In this document: positions 1 to 10,946 of the stretch, in pieces
How the letters are laid out: every line of letters starts with the position of its first letter
How positions within the stretch are numbered: the first letter of the stretch is position 1
Assembly (NCBI GenBank): GCA_964030475.1
Contig: CAXIPT010000003.1
Span: forward strand, 7,012,511 to 7,076,510
Length of the DNA: 64,000 nucleotides
Source of the DNA: Tethya wilhelma
Lineage: Eukaryota > Porifera > Demospongiae > Tethyida > Tethyidae
Direction: 5' to 3'
Notes under the pieces: generated by a model
What the model was told of the DNA's origin: nothing
Databases searched by the model: none
Seen by the model: the letters and a program-made list of their open reading frames with translations, nothing else
Position numbers and translations under genes: made by a program

Positions 1-31
1 TATATATGCAAGAGTTAATATAGATCTAGTA

Positions 32-560
32 CTAGGCAGCCTGGCCCACCGGGTAACTCAATAGGCCTAAGTAACAGTCAGGTCTACCACACCAACTGCA
101 TATCACTGGCAAGTGTCTGTCGTTGGCCCACTGTGTGACCCTGAGCCAGCATCTTGTTTCGGGCACTTGGTCTTTGGGTGGCCTCTGGAGCATAACAGGC
201 ATACATGGTGAAAGCGGCATTGGCCACCAAATCTGCAATCTCCATCATATTTGTGGAATTTCAGACAAATCTAGCACTCTGAGGTTGCGATGACTTCCAT
301 CGGGAGATCAGGTAGGGCTGGAAACCAGGCCATCTGTTCTCTCTTTTCATCGCTGCCTGGGACAAGTTGAAGGGGCACTCAGCAGAGTCGTGCTTGAGAG
401 ATATGCAGTATTTGAACTACTAGCCCAGCCTGTAAAAGATCTTGAGTAGATACTTGGGTCCACGTTGGACCAAATCTCTCGATGTGGAGCCTGCCCTGCC
501 ATTGATGGAGCCTGAAGTTCCTGTGGCTGCAGACGTTGCCGGTGTGCTTCCCCTGTTCTA
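32..560 (-). mobile_element. DIRS-like Gag-like fragment (copy a)
   Basis: Read on the minus strand, this stretch encodes pieces of the Gag-like protein found upstream of pol in DIRS-type (tyrosine-recombinase) retroelements. Around 470-400 it reads VDPSIYSRSFTGWAS, then FKYCISLKHDSAECPF (a CxxC...H....C knuckle), then near 240-130 CRFHHVCLLCSRGHPKTKC, a second zinc-finger region. The reading frame shifts between these blocks, so the copy is dead. The same protein pattern recurs on the minus strand at about 5660-5200 and 7068-6120. Assignment rests on the block order and zinc spacing; the family name is inferred from the linked pol domains of the copy at 5660-3060. Confidence 0.6.
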
Positions 561-1068
561 GTGGGCTCGAGTTGTGGGGTTATTGCTCACGCAATTGACA
601 GCAGGTTAGAGGGAAGCTGCTGGCATCTCACCCAAGGTAGGTGTGAAACCTACAGTGAGAGGCAGTTTTACATCAAACTTGGCTTGACAATCTATGATAC
701 CCGCTGAAGCATTTTTTAGAAAAAAAAGACTGGCATCAGTTCTGTCTGTATTTTTTTTTGATCGCTTAGCCCCCCCCCCCCCCCCCCACCTCATCACCTA
801 CGAATAGGGGGCCAGGGAGGGGCCCGGGCCCTATCTAATTGTTATTAGTTCGCCATTATCACAAGCATCTGCCGCTGCTCTTGATGATATCTATAGACAT
901 CTCTATATTTGGGCTAGGCCTTGCAATGCTGTTGCTTGCCAACCTGATTGCAGTTAGCCATCTCACCTGGGAAGTCACTTGCAATTGCTTCCAGTTGGTT
1001 AATGTGCATGCTGTGCTTACTAAACCCCACCAGAGGTGAGTTTAGCCAGCCTAGACTTAACAAATTGG
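561..1068. other. No gene recognised; poly-C tract inside
   Basis: I see no supported gene here. A run of 18 C bases lies at 770-787, preceded by short A and T runs. Open frames across 606-797 and 839-1136 are short and show no family features. Confidence 0.5.
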
Positions 1069-1353
1069 TTAAAGGAACTGTGTCACTATATAAGCGGTGT
1101 TTTGTTGCTAAAAATAAAAATAATGACGTTTTGTGACGTTTTTTGTTGATACGCGGGTACCACGTCCGGGAACGTTTGTATACTACTCCGTGTATTGCGC
1201 ATTTTGCTTTTACTCGCGTAATAGTACTACGTGGTCAGCTGTTATTACAAGCCTAAGTAGCTCGCGTAATGCACACTTAATACTGTAAGGTTTCTGTTTA
1301 CAACCCATTTATAGTAACAAAACACCGCTTATATAGTGACACAGTTCCTTTAA
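1069..1353. mobile_element. MITE flanked by TTAA
   Basis: About 42 bases at 1069-1110 (beginning TTAAAGGAACTGTGTCAC) are repeated inverted at 1312-1353, giving long terminal inverted repeats around a 285-bp unit with no coding capacity. Both ends read TTAA, a target site typical of piggyBac- and Kolobok-type elements (family knowledge). Related right ends occur near 21480, 22527 and 44600, so this is a dispersed family. The superfamily is not certain. Confidence 0.75.
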
Positions 1354-1556
1354 GAAAGAGCTTAACAATGAATATCAGTTGAATGTTCATATTACACTGA
1401 ATGCAATAGTAAAGGTTCCAGTTCTGTTGGACTTTCATACTTTGAAGAGTACACAAGTTGGTTCGATTAATAGCCCCTTAAGTCCTGTGTGTGGAACAGA
1501 TTCTACCTGACTAACTGGCTAGTCTATTAACTTCTACTCAATCAATAATGAACTNA

Positions 1557-2392
1557 ACCGTAGCAAATTTTGCGCTGAAGATCTTGAAAGTTCAACTCTT
1601 TGGGACCATAAAGATGTAAATAGTTTCTTAGCGCTGTGAAATTTAGCTTAACGCCAGGTGGTTGAATAAATCATGTCAATCTTGCAACCGTTCAGAGTAG
1701 TAGTAATACTTTGACCTTTGCACCACCTTCATCTATTTATCCATAATTTCAAAATTACACACTCTATGCAATTTTGTGCTGAAGTTTCTTGTAGTAGGAG
1801 CATTGAAATACGGTAAGTCTGAACTCTGAACTCCAATACTGGCTTAACGGCGGGAGATAGGGAAAATTTTTGATTTTCTAGCTAATTAACGTAATTTATT
1901 CATAAATGCATGTCATAATACATGGAAAATGGTGTAGATCATGTAGATATAGTAGCAAACTGAATATTGAATATTATAGCTTTTAAGAAGTGAATTCCTG
2001 AAAGCTAATTAATTTCTAGCCATGGCACAGTTCTTCATACAGTAGTATAGCTAGGTGTACTTTGGTATTCTTGCCCAATAGAATTCCTTGATTCTGTACA
2101 GGGTATGCATGTATTTACATGTACTTACACTTGTTCCCCCACGTGCTCTCTTCTTCAGGAATCACTGATTAGCTTTGCAACATTCTTGGGGCCTTTGCAT
2201 ATGACCCTAATTAATGTGTAATCAATATATCTCATTAGGCTATCACTATGGAAACATACCATAGAATTGTCCCAGAGGAGGTTCGACAGGGTCAAAAAGG
2301 TCGAGTAATTATTGCAAATTCCAATCACGTGCGCCATATAACTGTATGGAAGGAGCGATTTACCATCTTACCCCGTGCATTTGCGATAGAAA
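1557..2392. repeat. 836-bp inverted duplicate, copy A
   Basis: This block, starting two bases after the join at 1555, appears reverse-complemented at 10947-11782 at the same length and with no difference noticed in the parts I compared, including a 60-codon open frame that translates identically. Copy B starts directly after the join at 10946. The arrangement looks like one stretch placed at the ends of two contigs rather than a biological duplication. It has no recognised gene. Its right end lies within one arm of the foldback element at 2258-2735. Confidence 0.85.
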
Positions 2393-2735
2393 GCAGTTTC
2401 TACCAATTTCTAGTAAGAAAAACAGCTGTTTAGTCCACTCCTACCCCTGGAATTACGCCTTTCAAGTGTGGTTTCGTGCTCTTTCTGCAATGACAAGGTC
2501 AAAGGTCACGATGTCTTGCGGAAATTACACTTTAGAGCCATAATTCCAGGGGTAGGAGTGGTGTTTTTCTTACTAGATATTGATAGAAATGGTTTTCCAC
2601 CGCAAATGCACGGGGTAAGATGGTAAATCGCTCCTTCCATACAGTTATATGGCGCACGTGATTGGAATTTGCAATAATTACTTGACCTTTTTGACCCTGT
2701 CGAACCTCCTCTGGAATTGTCCTAATGGTCCTTAA
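2258..2735. mobile_element. Foldback element with ~190-bp inverted arms
   Basis: The arm at about 2258-2450 is repeated inverted at about 2545-2735, with a loop of roughly 95 bases. Both arms start with ACCAT and contain the block CCAGAGGAGGTTCGACAGGG. The arms differ by scattered substitutions, so they have diverged since they formed. Open frames in each arm are mirror images and should not be read as genes. Long arms with a short loop fit a foldback or MITE-type DNA element. Confidence 0.75.
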
Positions 2736-3079
2736 CATGTGCATACATTTATTTTGGTCATCATCTTGAATAATAGCATTTTATGAATAATCAATTAGAT
2801 GGTAATGTTCCTGTGTTGCTATGGCAACCAAACCTTTTCAGGAGTATGGTCTATTCATGTATTAACTATTTATCCCTACACAATTTTGATATGTTTCCAT
2901 GGTGAGATACAATCCGAAATAGACTTACAGTGGGTGTGCATTAAATGGAAAGCATGGAATTTCTCACCATGGAAAAGTGATTGTCCTCCATATCCCTAAT
3001 CCATCTTCCTAGCAGTAGCTCTCTTATGTCTACGAAGTCCAATCTCGTTATCTTCGTTGCTTACTGGCACCCCCGCCAC

Positions 3080-3310
3080 CCCTGCCATGAAAGGCGGGCC
3101 CTTCTTTGCTCTTAATTACCAACTTGATACCCTTTATAATTAGCTTGTTCCAGAATCACCATGTTTTTGATTGCCGGGTCTCCGAGACCTTGCAGTTGCT
3201 GAAAGGTAACTCTTTATCGTCTAGATCTGGTGGCCATGGGATATATAGGCCCTGGTAGACCAGGTATGTAGAGAATTGACATAAAACTTTTTCAGATGTA
3301 GGGTATACAA
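3080..3310 (-). pseudogene. Tyrosine recombinase N-terminal remnant
   Basis: The minus strand reads SEKVLCQFSTYLVYQGL near 3300-3245 and, after a break, IIKGIKLVIKSKEGP near 3145-3095. These match the SAM-like N-terminal core-binding part of DIRS tyrosine recombinases. The catalytic domain with its Arg/His/Arg/Tyr residues is not present. This is what separates the element from Ty3- or BEL-type elements. Confidence 0.55.
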
Positions 3311-3350
3311 GCAAATAATTTACAAATATGAACATATCAGTGGTATAACA

Positions 3351-3960
3351 TTAGAGGGTGGACTTGGCGACACACATAGAACTGAATGGACTGGTCCTGT
3401 CCAGTTGGGCTTGCTGTGGAGTAGGATAGAGAGGAGAGTTGGAGGGAGTAGTGTAGATTGCAACTCTGAGCTGTTGGAAAAGAGAGAGATTGTCACGGGA
3501 TAGTGCATCAGCTGTTGTATTATGTGTCTCTTTAATGTGTGCACTTTGAACTGAAAATAAGCTGAGAAAAAATGGAGGCAATGCAGTAAGTATGAAAGTT
3601 CCTATACCCCCAGTTGACTGGGGCAATGGGGCCTAGGCCTACTGGGACATGCACTGGTTCCAGCTGAAGTGGCCATCGTCGCAAACATTTCAGTCAAAGA
3701 ACTACTCCCCATAGTCGCTGGTTATGTAGGCTCTGGAGTCAGAATTCTGTTAGAGCGATGTGTGACAATGAAGCAGTGGTGGCAGTACTAGTGGTTGCCA
3801 GATGCGTCTGATGATAGTAGTAGTCCTAGGTTGAGAGACTTGTGATCCCAAATTATGGCTACCCCATTCCATGAGCAAAGGAAGCACCACAGATCTGAGC
3901 GAAAGGCCTTGTTGCGGTGCTGAAGTTGTTTGGCTAGGTCCACTGACTCAGAAAAATCCT
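3351..3960 (-). pseudogene. DIRS-like RNase H remnant
   Basis: The minus strand near 3560-3480 reads HIKETHNTTADALSRDNLSL, the C-terminal RNase H signature (ADALSR) of DIRS and related elements. Upstream, between about 3840 and 3650, short blocks resembling the aspartate-containing SDASG segment and a WPLQLEPVHVPV stretch can be read, broken by stops. It lies between the reverse transcriptase and the recombinase as expected for this group. Confidence 0.6.
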
Positions 3961-4000
3961 TCCAGGTTTACCACTTTGCATGCATGACTCAGCAAGCCTA

Positions 4001-4864
4001 TTAATGACAATACTTGCCTCCTCTCCACTCCTTAATTGTCCTCATTTTCCTTGGGATAGAACTTGATACAAAGAAGACCTCCCGGTGGAAAAACTGGAGA
4101 GGATAATAGAGGCACTTCTCAATCACAACCGACACTCCCTTAGCTGGCAGCGATGTAGTATCAGCTCCAAATTGCACTGGCATTCGTCAGTCCCCGGCCT
4201 GGCTCTCCGATGGTGTTAAATTCATCGGGATTATGGTAGACCACTGCTACGCTTCTGTTCTTCAGCACCCACTCAAGTGAATTGAAAATCTTGGGGGCTG
4301 ATCGAAGGCCAAAGGGCAGCGTATTGTCCAGAAATAGCTTCCCCCTACATTGCATGCCCAGCAGGAGCCAATCAGCAGCCAATCTGCAGCCAATCTGACT
4401 GGGATAAGGTGATAAGCACTCTTGATATCCATTTTGGCCAATAGACCTCTACCCTTTGCTTGGATCTCCCTAGCCACGTCATCCACTGAAGTGTAGGATA
4501 AGGAGCAGAGGTCCTCGTTAATAGCATCACTGACAGGTCCACTATATAACAGCTGCCACTTGCCTGGTGACAAACGTTTTGGGATCACCCCAAAAGGGCT
4601 CACTTTAAGCCCTCCTAACCTGGTAACATCGCTCATCCTGCTTTCTCTTAATTATTTCTGCAGTCATTTATCCACCACTGCAGCATTCTCCATTGCTGAT
4701 ATCATATTTCCATGAGAAGGGCGGCAAGTATGACCTGTGAAGTTGAAGCCAATGTGTAACCCCCTTGTCATCCCTCTCAGCAAGTAGTCCACGAAATCTC
4801 TATCTGGGTGATCCTTATGGGCATCTTTCCCATGCCTCTGCCTGCAGTGGACTGGTGATATCAC
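4001..4864 (-). pseudogene. DIRS-like reverse transcriptase
   Basis: The N-terminal segment (4864-4664) reads HPDRDFVDYLLRGMTRGLHI and ends in AVVDK. The next frame (4636-4262) has VSPFGVIPKR and LLAKMDIKSAYHLIPV, the fingers and first catalytic aspartate region of a reverse transcriptase. A third frame (4382-4161) has LFLDNTLPFGLRSAPKIFNS, the palm region of DIRS-type enzymes. At least two frameshifts separate these, and a short AATC-rich tandem duplication near 4370-4400 sits at one of them. The YxDD-equivalent box is degraded. The enzyme would copy element RNA into DNA, but this copy cannot. Confidence 0.75.
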
Positions 4865-5199
4865 TTAGTTCTAATGGCAGACAGGGGATCAAAATAGGAA
4901 GCCAACCTTGTATATTGTTTTTTTTTTATCTCTTTATCCTTTTTTTTTTACAATCGTATAAATCTCCACCTATGCACTGTGTTTCTATGCATTAAACCAC
5001 CCGATCAGGCATGCAGCAAAAAGTGGGTGGGGCTGCAACTGACCCTGCCACCCTGCCATATAGCCATATGGCCATTGAGCAACATTTTCTGGCTCTCTCT
5101 CTTCCTCTTTTTTTTCCATAACTTGTAGACTTACAACAAGCTGAAGATAGGGTAGACCACTGTACTTTCGTGCTAAGAGATTGTTATGGTAAAGCTAAC

Positions 5200-5660
5200 A
5201 ATGAGTCGCTAGGCAGTCCAGCCTGCTGGGTAACACGATAGGCTAAGTTTATAGTCTGGTTCTTCATCTCCTTGACTGAGAGTCCATGGGCCCTCCACCC
5301 TGGGCTCCTGGCCCCCCTCCTGCTTTATGCACTTAGACTTTGGATGGGTTACCAGAGCAAATCAGGCATACATACCTGAAACGGCTCTGTGAAGCAAACT
5401 TGCAATCACCATAGTACTTGTTGATCTGTTGCTGACTGCAACTCTCCCTTGTATAGTATGGCTGGATGCTCTTCCTTCTGTTTTCTCTTCCTGGCCCTTA
5501 TTGAACAGGCAGTCTGCCGAATCATACTCCAGCGATACACACCACTCGCACCAGGAGGAATTCTTGGCCCATCCCGTGAAGGTCCTGGAGTATATGCTTG
5601 GGTCCACCTTGGACCAGTCTCTTGATCTTGTGGCGGTCATTGCACGGCAGTAATTAGTGT
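5200..5660 (-). pseudogene. DIRS-like Gag-like zinc region (copy b)
   Basis: The minus strand reads WSKVDPSIYSRTFTGWAKNS followed by CEWCVSLEYDSADCLF, then YVCLICSG in the second zinc region. It matches the fragment at 32-560 block for block, with about 12 identities in the 15-residue VDPSIYSR..FTGWA segment. The frame is open from about 5754 to 5362 but breaks afterwards. It lies directly upstream of the pol fragments and probably belonged to the same element. The N-terminal half is missing; it may be replaced by the insert at 5668-6100. Confidence 0.6.
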
Positions 5661-5667
5661 CAGAAAT

Positions 5668-5695
5668 TATTATTATTATTATTATTATTATTATT
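5668..5695. repeat. (ATT)n microsatellite
   Basis: About nine ATT triplets. On the minus strand they read AAT repeats placed between a Gag-like fragment and unrelated sequence, as at the 3' tail of some LINE-like insertions. I cannot see further element sequence to confirm that. Confidence 0.6.
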
Positions 5696-6119
5696 GCTTT
5701 ACAGAATACAGGTATACTGGCTTGTATGATGATACATGTATTAAGTGGTGACAAAATGCTTGGTGGAATAATTATATTAACTGGTGTATTCTGAAGGTCT
5801 GCCTGATTGAACAGGCAGCTTATTTATGTTAGTAGTAAGCTAAAATTGTAAGATTGGGAATAACACAAACAACTAGCTTGGTTCACGTGTAGTGAGCTTG
5901 GATATTGTCCTTGAGGCAACAGGCTGAGTAGCTTGAATGGGTACCCATTTAGCAGGTCCTCTCCGACTAAGTCATGTGCCGAAATTGAGACATGCCTTGT
6001 TCCAATACTTTTTAGTGTACTGCCTATTTGTACTTTTTTTTGAATTTTTTTATTATACCTAAGTAGTAATGTATTGTGACTGAGTAAATGAACACTGTTG
6101 CAACCTCAGGCATGGGCTT

Positions 6120-7068
6120 TAGCATTTCCCTTGGCCTTGTCCTTTGTAACATTTGGTGGAGGGGGCCCCACTCCCTGTAGGCCCTTGGGTGGAAGCAGCC
6201 ATCTTGCATATATGGCCCTGAAATGGCTTTCTGTCCCATTGCATACATACCTATATAGTTGCACATTGGGAATCGCACGTATCTCCATGAATGGAGTTAT
6301 ACGTTTCGCATATTGGGGTTATTTTCTGCTGCCACTCACTCATCTTTGACCTTTTTTGTGCACTCGAGTAAGCAAATAGCTAGGGTGCTGGTGCTTGGAA
6401 TTGCGAAGGTTGGTACAGTGGGAACGGTGGGTATGGTGAGACTGGAGGGTGCGGAGGGGTGGTCTGGGGAGTCCACATCACCATTGGTGTCACATTGTCC
6501 GTGTTGTGTTTACCTAGACATGATGCAGAGTACACAGTTGCCTTTGGCTTTAGAGTGCATACAGGGATAAGTCAATGATATCCCAGTTAAGAGACTACTT
6601 GCCTTCTTTCTATTATTGTACATCGCTCAATGAAGACCCTCATGCTTCTGTGCAGCTTTGACAATGGTACTCTGGTATGCCAGCAGGTGGGATAGCTTGG
6701 TTGGGAACCTCTCAGCCAGGACCGTATGGAGATCATTGCCCCAAAACACTGGACCTAATCTAGTATGTCCATGACTGGTTGTTTCTCTTTAAGAAGAATT
6801 TATATGCTACCGTGGCTGGGCGGGGTGGTTTGAGGCCGGCCATGTCAACAAATTCCAAGTTTCTAATCCTAGTGCATATGGCGTCCTGAATGCTGAGTGG
6901 GTCGTCTTGTATGTATGTACTGGTAGTCCTTGTCGTAGTACCAAGGCAGCTGTTGTAGTCATGAGGGTAGGGTTTGCTGTGACTGAAGGGCTGCAACAAC
7001 CGGGGTGGATGAAAATATTGGTAGGTTAGCCTACTCACCCTTGGAGACAGAATCCCCATATTGACCAC
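6120..7068 (-). pseudogene. DIRS-like Gag-like fragment (copy c)
   Basis: The minus strand from about 6870 reads RIRNLEFVDMAGLKP, then (6730-6640) LAERFPTKLSHLLAYQSTIV, then (6590-6540) NWDIIDLSLYAL and a CVLC knuckle. These are successive blocks of a DIRS-type Gag-like protein, N-terminal to the VDPSIYSR block seen in the other two copies. Frameshifts occur between blocks. The downstream part to about 6120 has cysteine-rich scraps that may be the second zinc region. It overlaps the segment upstream of copy b but duplicates part of it, so it is a separate insertion. Confidence 0.5.
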
Positions 7069-7600
7069 GCGGATGGTTTGTGTCAGAATTCTGGGAAAAG
7101 TCTCACGCCGCCAAAACCAGCAAAGCCAACATCAAACTGGTAGCCTGTGCTTGAGTTTTCTACTGTGCATGCTCATGAGGTTGATGCCTGCCTTATTTCA
7201 CATGCAGGATGTTAATTCCAGTTAACTCTACTCGCCTTAGTTCACAAGGACGTTAATTGATTCCAGTTAACTCCATTAAACTCCAATTAATAAGGTACCC
7301 CAAACTTAAACTTGTCACCCACAATTTCAATTAGATTATGTGATGTGAGCACTGAGGGGACCTCATTAAGTCAACTATGCCTCCTCTAGGAGTGTTCACT
7401 TGACAGCGAACCTCGATGTGCATTAATTAAAGTAAAAAAAGTTGTAAATAACAGCCTCTTTTTGTGTAGAACTACCACTTCTTGTGACTGGACTGCTCTT
7501 TTCTTTGGAGTACAGCATACACCGCTATCAGTTACGCCCAAAACTGCTAACTTAAGATTGAGCACTACTAGATGGTTGTGTGCTTGCATAGACCATCGCG
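7069..7600. other. No gene recognised
   Basis: I see no supported gene. The stretch contains imperfect local repeats of GTTAATTCCAGTTAACTC (7208-7290), which may be part of a degraded retroelement terminus upstream of Gag-like copy c. Confidence 0.4.
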
Positions 7601-7639
7601 GTACTAGATGGCTTCACTTGTCAGTTACAGATATTTGAA

Positions 7640-7925
7640 TACAGATTACGCAACAGTTATATGTACTATGCAGAGCCTAACTATAGCTTCACAACATGGG
7701 CCCAGCTGCAGGCCAAGGGTCATGATTATCACATATCACATATTGATACTCCTTCACTTGACAACAGGAGTTATACTATGTGTAGGCAAAACACTTTTTT
7801 GCAATACTACATCGGCTAAAGCCCCTCAATTAATATCTGCAAATCACATTGACTGCCGTGCTCATCTTCCCTTTGATGCACTAGTTCATAAATAACAAGG
7901 TACAACAAGAGGAACCCACTAGGTG
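7640..7925 (+). repeat. Interspersed repeat, copy 1
   Basis: The block (starting ACAGATTACGCAACAG) is repeated in the same orientation at about 32640-32945 with substitutions and small indels. It contains the shared motif GCCCAGCTGCAGGCCAAGGG and ends at AAGAGGAACCCACTA. No coding frame is conserved between copies, so this is a dispersed non-coding repeat of unknown class. Confidence 0.7.
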
Positions 7926-8399
7926 AGAGTCAGATTGTTGTTTAGTGATCGAAACTGCCTATTCACACAACTCTGTAGCTCAGTGAATTTTGCGCTTTGC
8001 TTCCTCTGGTTTTGGCAGATGATGTATCTACTACTCTTTTAGTTCCATATAGTGACCATTGCCATTTGAGGTTTAATCCCTTTGTCAGTTCACTTAGTTG
8101 GAATCTGATGACTCTGTCATTGATTGCAGTAGTCGACATTTTTTTGGAACCGCTCTTACAGATGGTCACTCTGCGTAATCCATCAAACACACATGTTGGG
8201 TTTCATACAAACTAGCCGACAGCTATACATAATAAGATAATGTTTACATGTAATCATACATTGAACCGTTGGGTAAACTGATGGCCGGTATCTGCATGGA
8301 TCCAAAGAAGAGATCGATTGGTGGCAGGTGGCTAAACATCTCCGGGATCACAATAAATGTGGGAAGTTTCATGGTCATTAAGAAACTGTGGTGGTACCC

Positions 8400-8590
8400 C
8401 AGGGTAGACTGGAGATCTAGATAGGTAAGTGAGCATCACCCCCATCCCATCATACTCAGGGTGATATATGCTGTCATGTTTAAAAGTTTTAGTGCCTGGT
8501 ATCCTGCACATGCACATTAAGTGGAACAAGAGATCGGTTCCACATTCTAAAAGTAGAGTTTCAGGCACCCCAACCATTGGCACCACTAAA
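8400..8590 (-). pseudogene. Ty3-type integrase core remnant
   Basis: The minus strand reads GVPETLL, then CGTDLLFHLM, then YHPEYDGM, which fit the Ty3-type integrase pattern GVP..LLSDRGT and YHPxxDGM..R. The second catalytic aspartate has been lost (ECGTD instead of DRGT) and the protein soon runs into unrelated sequence. A related scrap lies on the plus strand near 31395-31470 in the inverted copy. Confidence 0.5.
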
Positions 8591-8753
8591 TTTTTGTGTA
8601 AGAGACAAACAAGATTGTTATGTCAACCAGTTGAGAACTAGGAATTATTGGCAATCAAGGGAATGACCCATGCACTGACCCGATGGCACAGACACTTCTG
8701 AATCAGTAAATGTGGAGTCTCTAAAGTGACTGCAGTGAACTTCTACTTTCTAT

Positions 8754-9011
8754 GTGAGATTGAGGTACATCAGAATCGTGCAAAGTGGGGACCTGTCTGA
8801 TGTTAAATTCGTTGCTTCTACTGGTACAGGACTAAAAGGAAGGAGACCTCCTCATTGGGCCTGCTATGGAAGATCTTGCTGTCTTGCCAAAGTGCTGAGG
8901 ATCAAAACTAATGCTTCTGAGAATGGTGAAATCCCAAATGAGAGTGACAATGGTGGGACTGTGAAATCTAATCCAAGCTGTGACCTTGAACACTTATCTG
9001 TTACGATGTAA
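8754..9011 (+). other. Open frame conserved between duplicate segments
   Basis: An 85-codon frame containing RPPHWACYGRSCCLAKVLRI is nearly identical in the inverted copy (minus strand 31180-30956), with a few amino-acid changes over about 50 residues. Conservation follows the overall DNA identity of the two segments, so it is not evidence of selection. I do not recognise the protein. It could be an exon carried in the duplication or chance. Confidence 0.3.
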
Positions 9012-9427
9012 ATGTAAGATTGATCATGTGAATAGTAAAAGTAAAGTTATAGTATTAAATAGGTTTTTAATTAGTAGAGCTAGCTTAATATCTGCACAAA
9101 TTCATTTCCGGTATGTATGGATAAAACACACTTGCACCATCAGAGATTAGACACATTATCACTAATGGTATACCACTGTGGCTTTTTTTTTTGAGCTGAA
9201 AGCTCAACGTCAGTCACGACAGGGAGACAATGTCCAGTTCTGCAGTTTCATCTTCCTCTCTAGGCCTGATGAAGATCTGCTTGAACCAGCCACACAGCAT
9301 GAGTTAGTCTTAAACTCAAGAGAGAAGAGAGAGCAGGAATGAACTGATGGAAAGAAGAGGAGTATAGCAATAAGGACATCAACAAACAAGATATGTAGCT
9401 TATAATTATTATTAACCTATATTATAG

Positions 9428-9847
9428 TTTATTATATGACTAGTGTTCTATAAGCAATCTGATTGGTCAGTAGCTGGGCAATATTCTCCCATATTGCACG
9501 GAAGGTTATTGCACACTTTTTAATTATCACTACAAGATCTACATGTTAGAGACATGGGTCAATTTACATAGTTAGTAACCACAGATACTTATATACAGCT
9601 GCAGCTATACCTACACATAGTGCATACTGGTTTGTGTTCAAGTGGCCGTGGTTTGTTGCTGAAGAATAGTTATCATGAAGTCATATAATAAATCTATTAT
9701 TGCACTCCAAAGGTCGGGCAATATTGGGGAAATATTCAGCTCTTGGGCTCTGTATTGTCCCTCCCGTTGGTCGGGCCAATACTACCACCCTCGAGCTGAA
9801 TATTTCCCCATATTGCCCTCCCAGTCATGCAATAATATATATTTATT
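9428..9847. mobile_element. ~414-bp insertion with TTTATT target duplication
   Basis: Comparison with the inverted copy (around 30505-30530) shows that about 414 bases are inserted here. TTTATT occurs at 9428-9433 and again at 9842-9847, and the uninterrupted site has one copy (CTTATT). Inside are palindromic GCAATATTG blocks: GGGCAATATTGGGGAAATAT near 9716 is repeated inverted near 9805-9825. It has no coding capacity and fits a non-autonomous DNA element. Confidence 0.75.
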
Positions 9848-10599
9848 CTATGCAAACAATTAACCAATCTACTATATTCAACATCCTACGAAAGATGTTA
9901 TATATTAGCAACTAACCCCAGATAAGAAGTAAAAGAAGCGTATGCAAGCTGCAAGCTAATGGATGGAATTAGGTGATCTCTCACGGAAGTGATGTTGGTT
10001 TGATTTCTTATCCCAAAAATCAATTTTCAAATCTGATTGATCGTGTATACGTCATCAGAATGCCGTGAATTATTTTCCAAATGTTGCAGTTCATTGATAA
10101 TGTGTATGTGTCTGGTTCAGCAAATAAAACTCTCGATAGCCAAGGGATAAAAGCGAAAGGGAGGCAGAAAAGAACTTTGATAGCTACAAAAGCAAACGTA
10201 TTCGTGTTCCAGGAGCCTTGCATAGCCAACAAAAGTGTGCTGGTATTACCTTAGTCTCATTCCCAGACTCAGAACTTCTCACGGTGATGCAAACTTTTTT
10301 TGCTACTGTCTTTGAGATAATGTGAACCTTACCATCTGCTGCTGCTGTGAGGAGTCTAAGCTGCCAGCAGCCTGGCATTTTTGTCCAAACCTGCCGTAGT
10401 CCACACAAACTTGTATGCATAGTTAATTTTTGCGCATACTTGTGTGATCTGTTTGTGGGTTCATTACGTAATGTAATTTTAAGTTTACTTTCACTTCCGC
10501 CTTTAAGAATCCAGACACACTATGTATATTGTGTGCACACATGCATGTCTATAGATAGTTTTATGGCTTTAACAATGCAATACTACACACACAAGAGTC

Positions 10600-10830
10600 A
10601 GAGAATGAGAGAATGCCTTCACCCTGAAACACAATACAGGCATTCCTCATAAACAGAATCACTAGTTTAACTAGAACAGCTTACTTTTCTTCCATTGTCA
10701 TCAAATGCTGCTTCTGTCATTTCCTACTCTCCTGAGCGGAAACGTATTGAAAAGGAAACAAAATAGAAATCCATAGTAAGAGGTAAAGTGGAGGGTATGG
10801 GAAGATATTCAGCTTTAAGGGTCTCATTCG
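10600..10830 (-). pseudogene. CREB3-like bZIP pseudogene piece (C-proximal contig)
   Basis: The minus strand carries a degraded version of exons of the bZIP gene at 28181-36456: an ETLKAE(Y)LPIP segment near 10820-10790 and the SAQESRK basic-region exon near 10740-10680, followed by its intron. It is the counterpart of the pseudogene at 29455-29735. A stop replaces an arginine codon of the basic region (the other copy reads SRK-stop), so it is non-functional. Confidence 0.55.
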
Positions 10831-10946
10831 TTTCCTCTGCTTTCACTAAGACCAGAATAAAGATACACAATAAGGGAACTTTCTATGCATCTATTTATGT
10901 CCTATTGTTTAAACAACACAGGATAGGCCTGTGGTTTGAGCCTAAN

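Larger units (their letters stand above)
3060..5660 (-). mobile_element. Decayed DIRS-like (tyrosine-recombinase) retroelement
   Basis: On the minus strand the order is a Gag-like zinc region (5660-5200), an N-terminal pol block plus reverse transcriptase (4864-4001), RNase H (about 3960-3351) and the start of a tyrosine recombinase (about 3310-3080). That order, with no aspartic protease or DDE integrase, is diagnostic of DIRS-like elements (family knowledge). Every block has stops or frameshifts. The element is missing the rest of the recombinase and its termini. A run of ATT triplets at about 5668-5695 abuts the Gag-like block. Confidence 0.75.
7963..10945. repeat. Mosaic segment, inverted copy of 29320-31620
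   Basis: The segment runs inverted relative to 29320-31620. It contains, in order, a VIRFQLSELTKG coding scrap, an integrase remnant, a shared open frame, a GAGCTGAAAGCTCAACGTCA block and a bZIP pseudogene piece. The two copies differ by substitutions of a few percent by eye and by insertions: about 414 bases only here (9434-9847) and about 1 kb only in the other copy (31615-32620). Both copies end at a contig join next to a CA/GT repeat. They may be two haplotypes of one locus or a segmental duplication. Confidence 0.75.

Noticed and set aside
770..787. Poly-C run as a possible regulatory structure
   Set aside because: A simple homopolymer with no supporting context.
839..1136. Two short overlapping plus-strand frames
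   Set aside because: No recognisable domain; one enters the MITE terminal repeat.
2155..2337. 60-codon frame identical to one at 11002-11184
   Set aside because: Identity comes from the 836-bp duplicated contig end and a foldback arm, not from a conserved gene.
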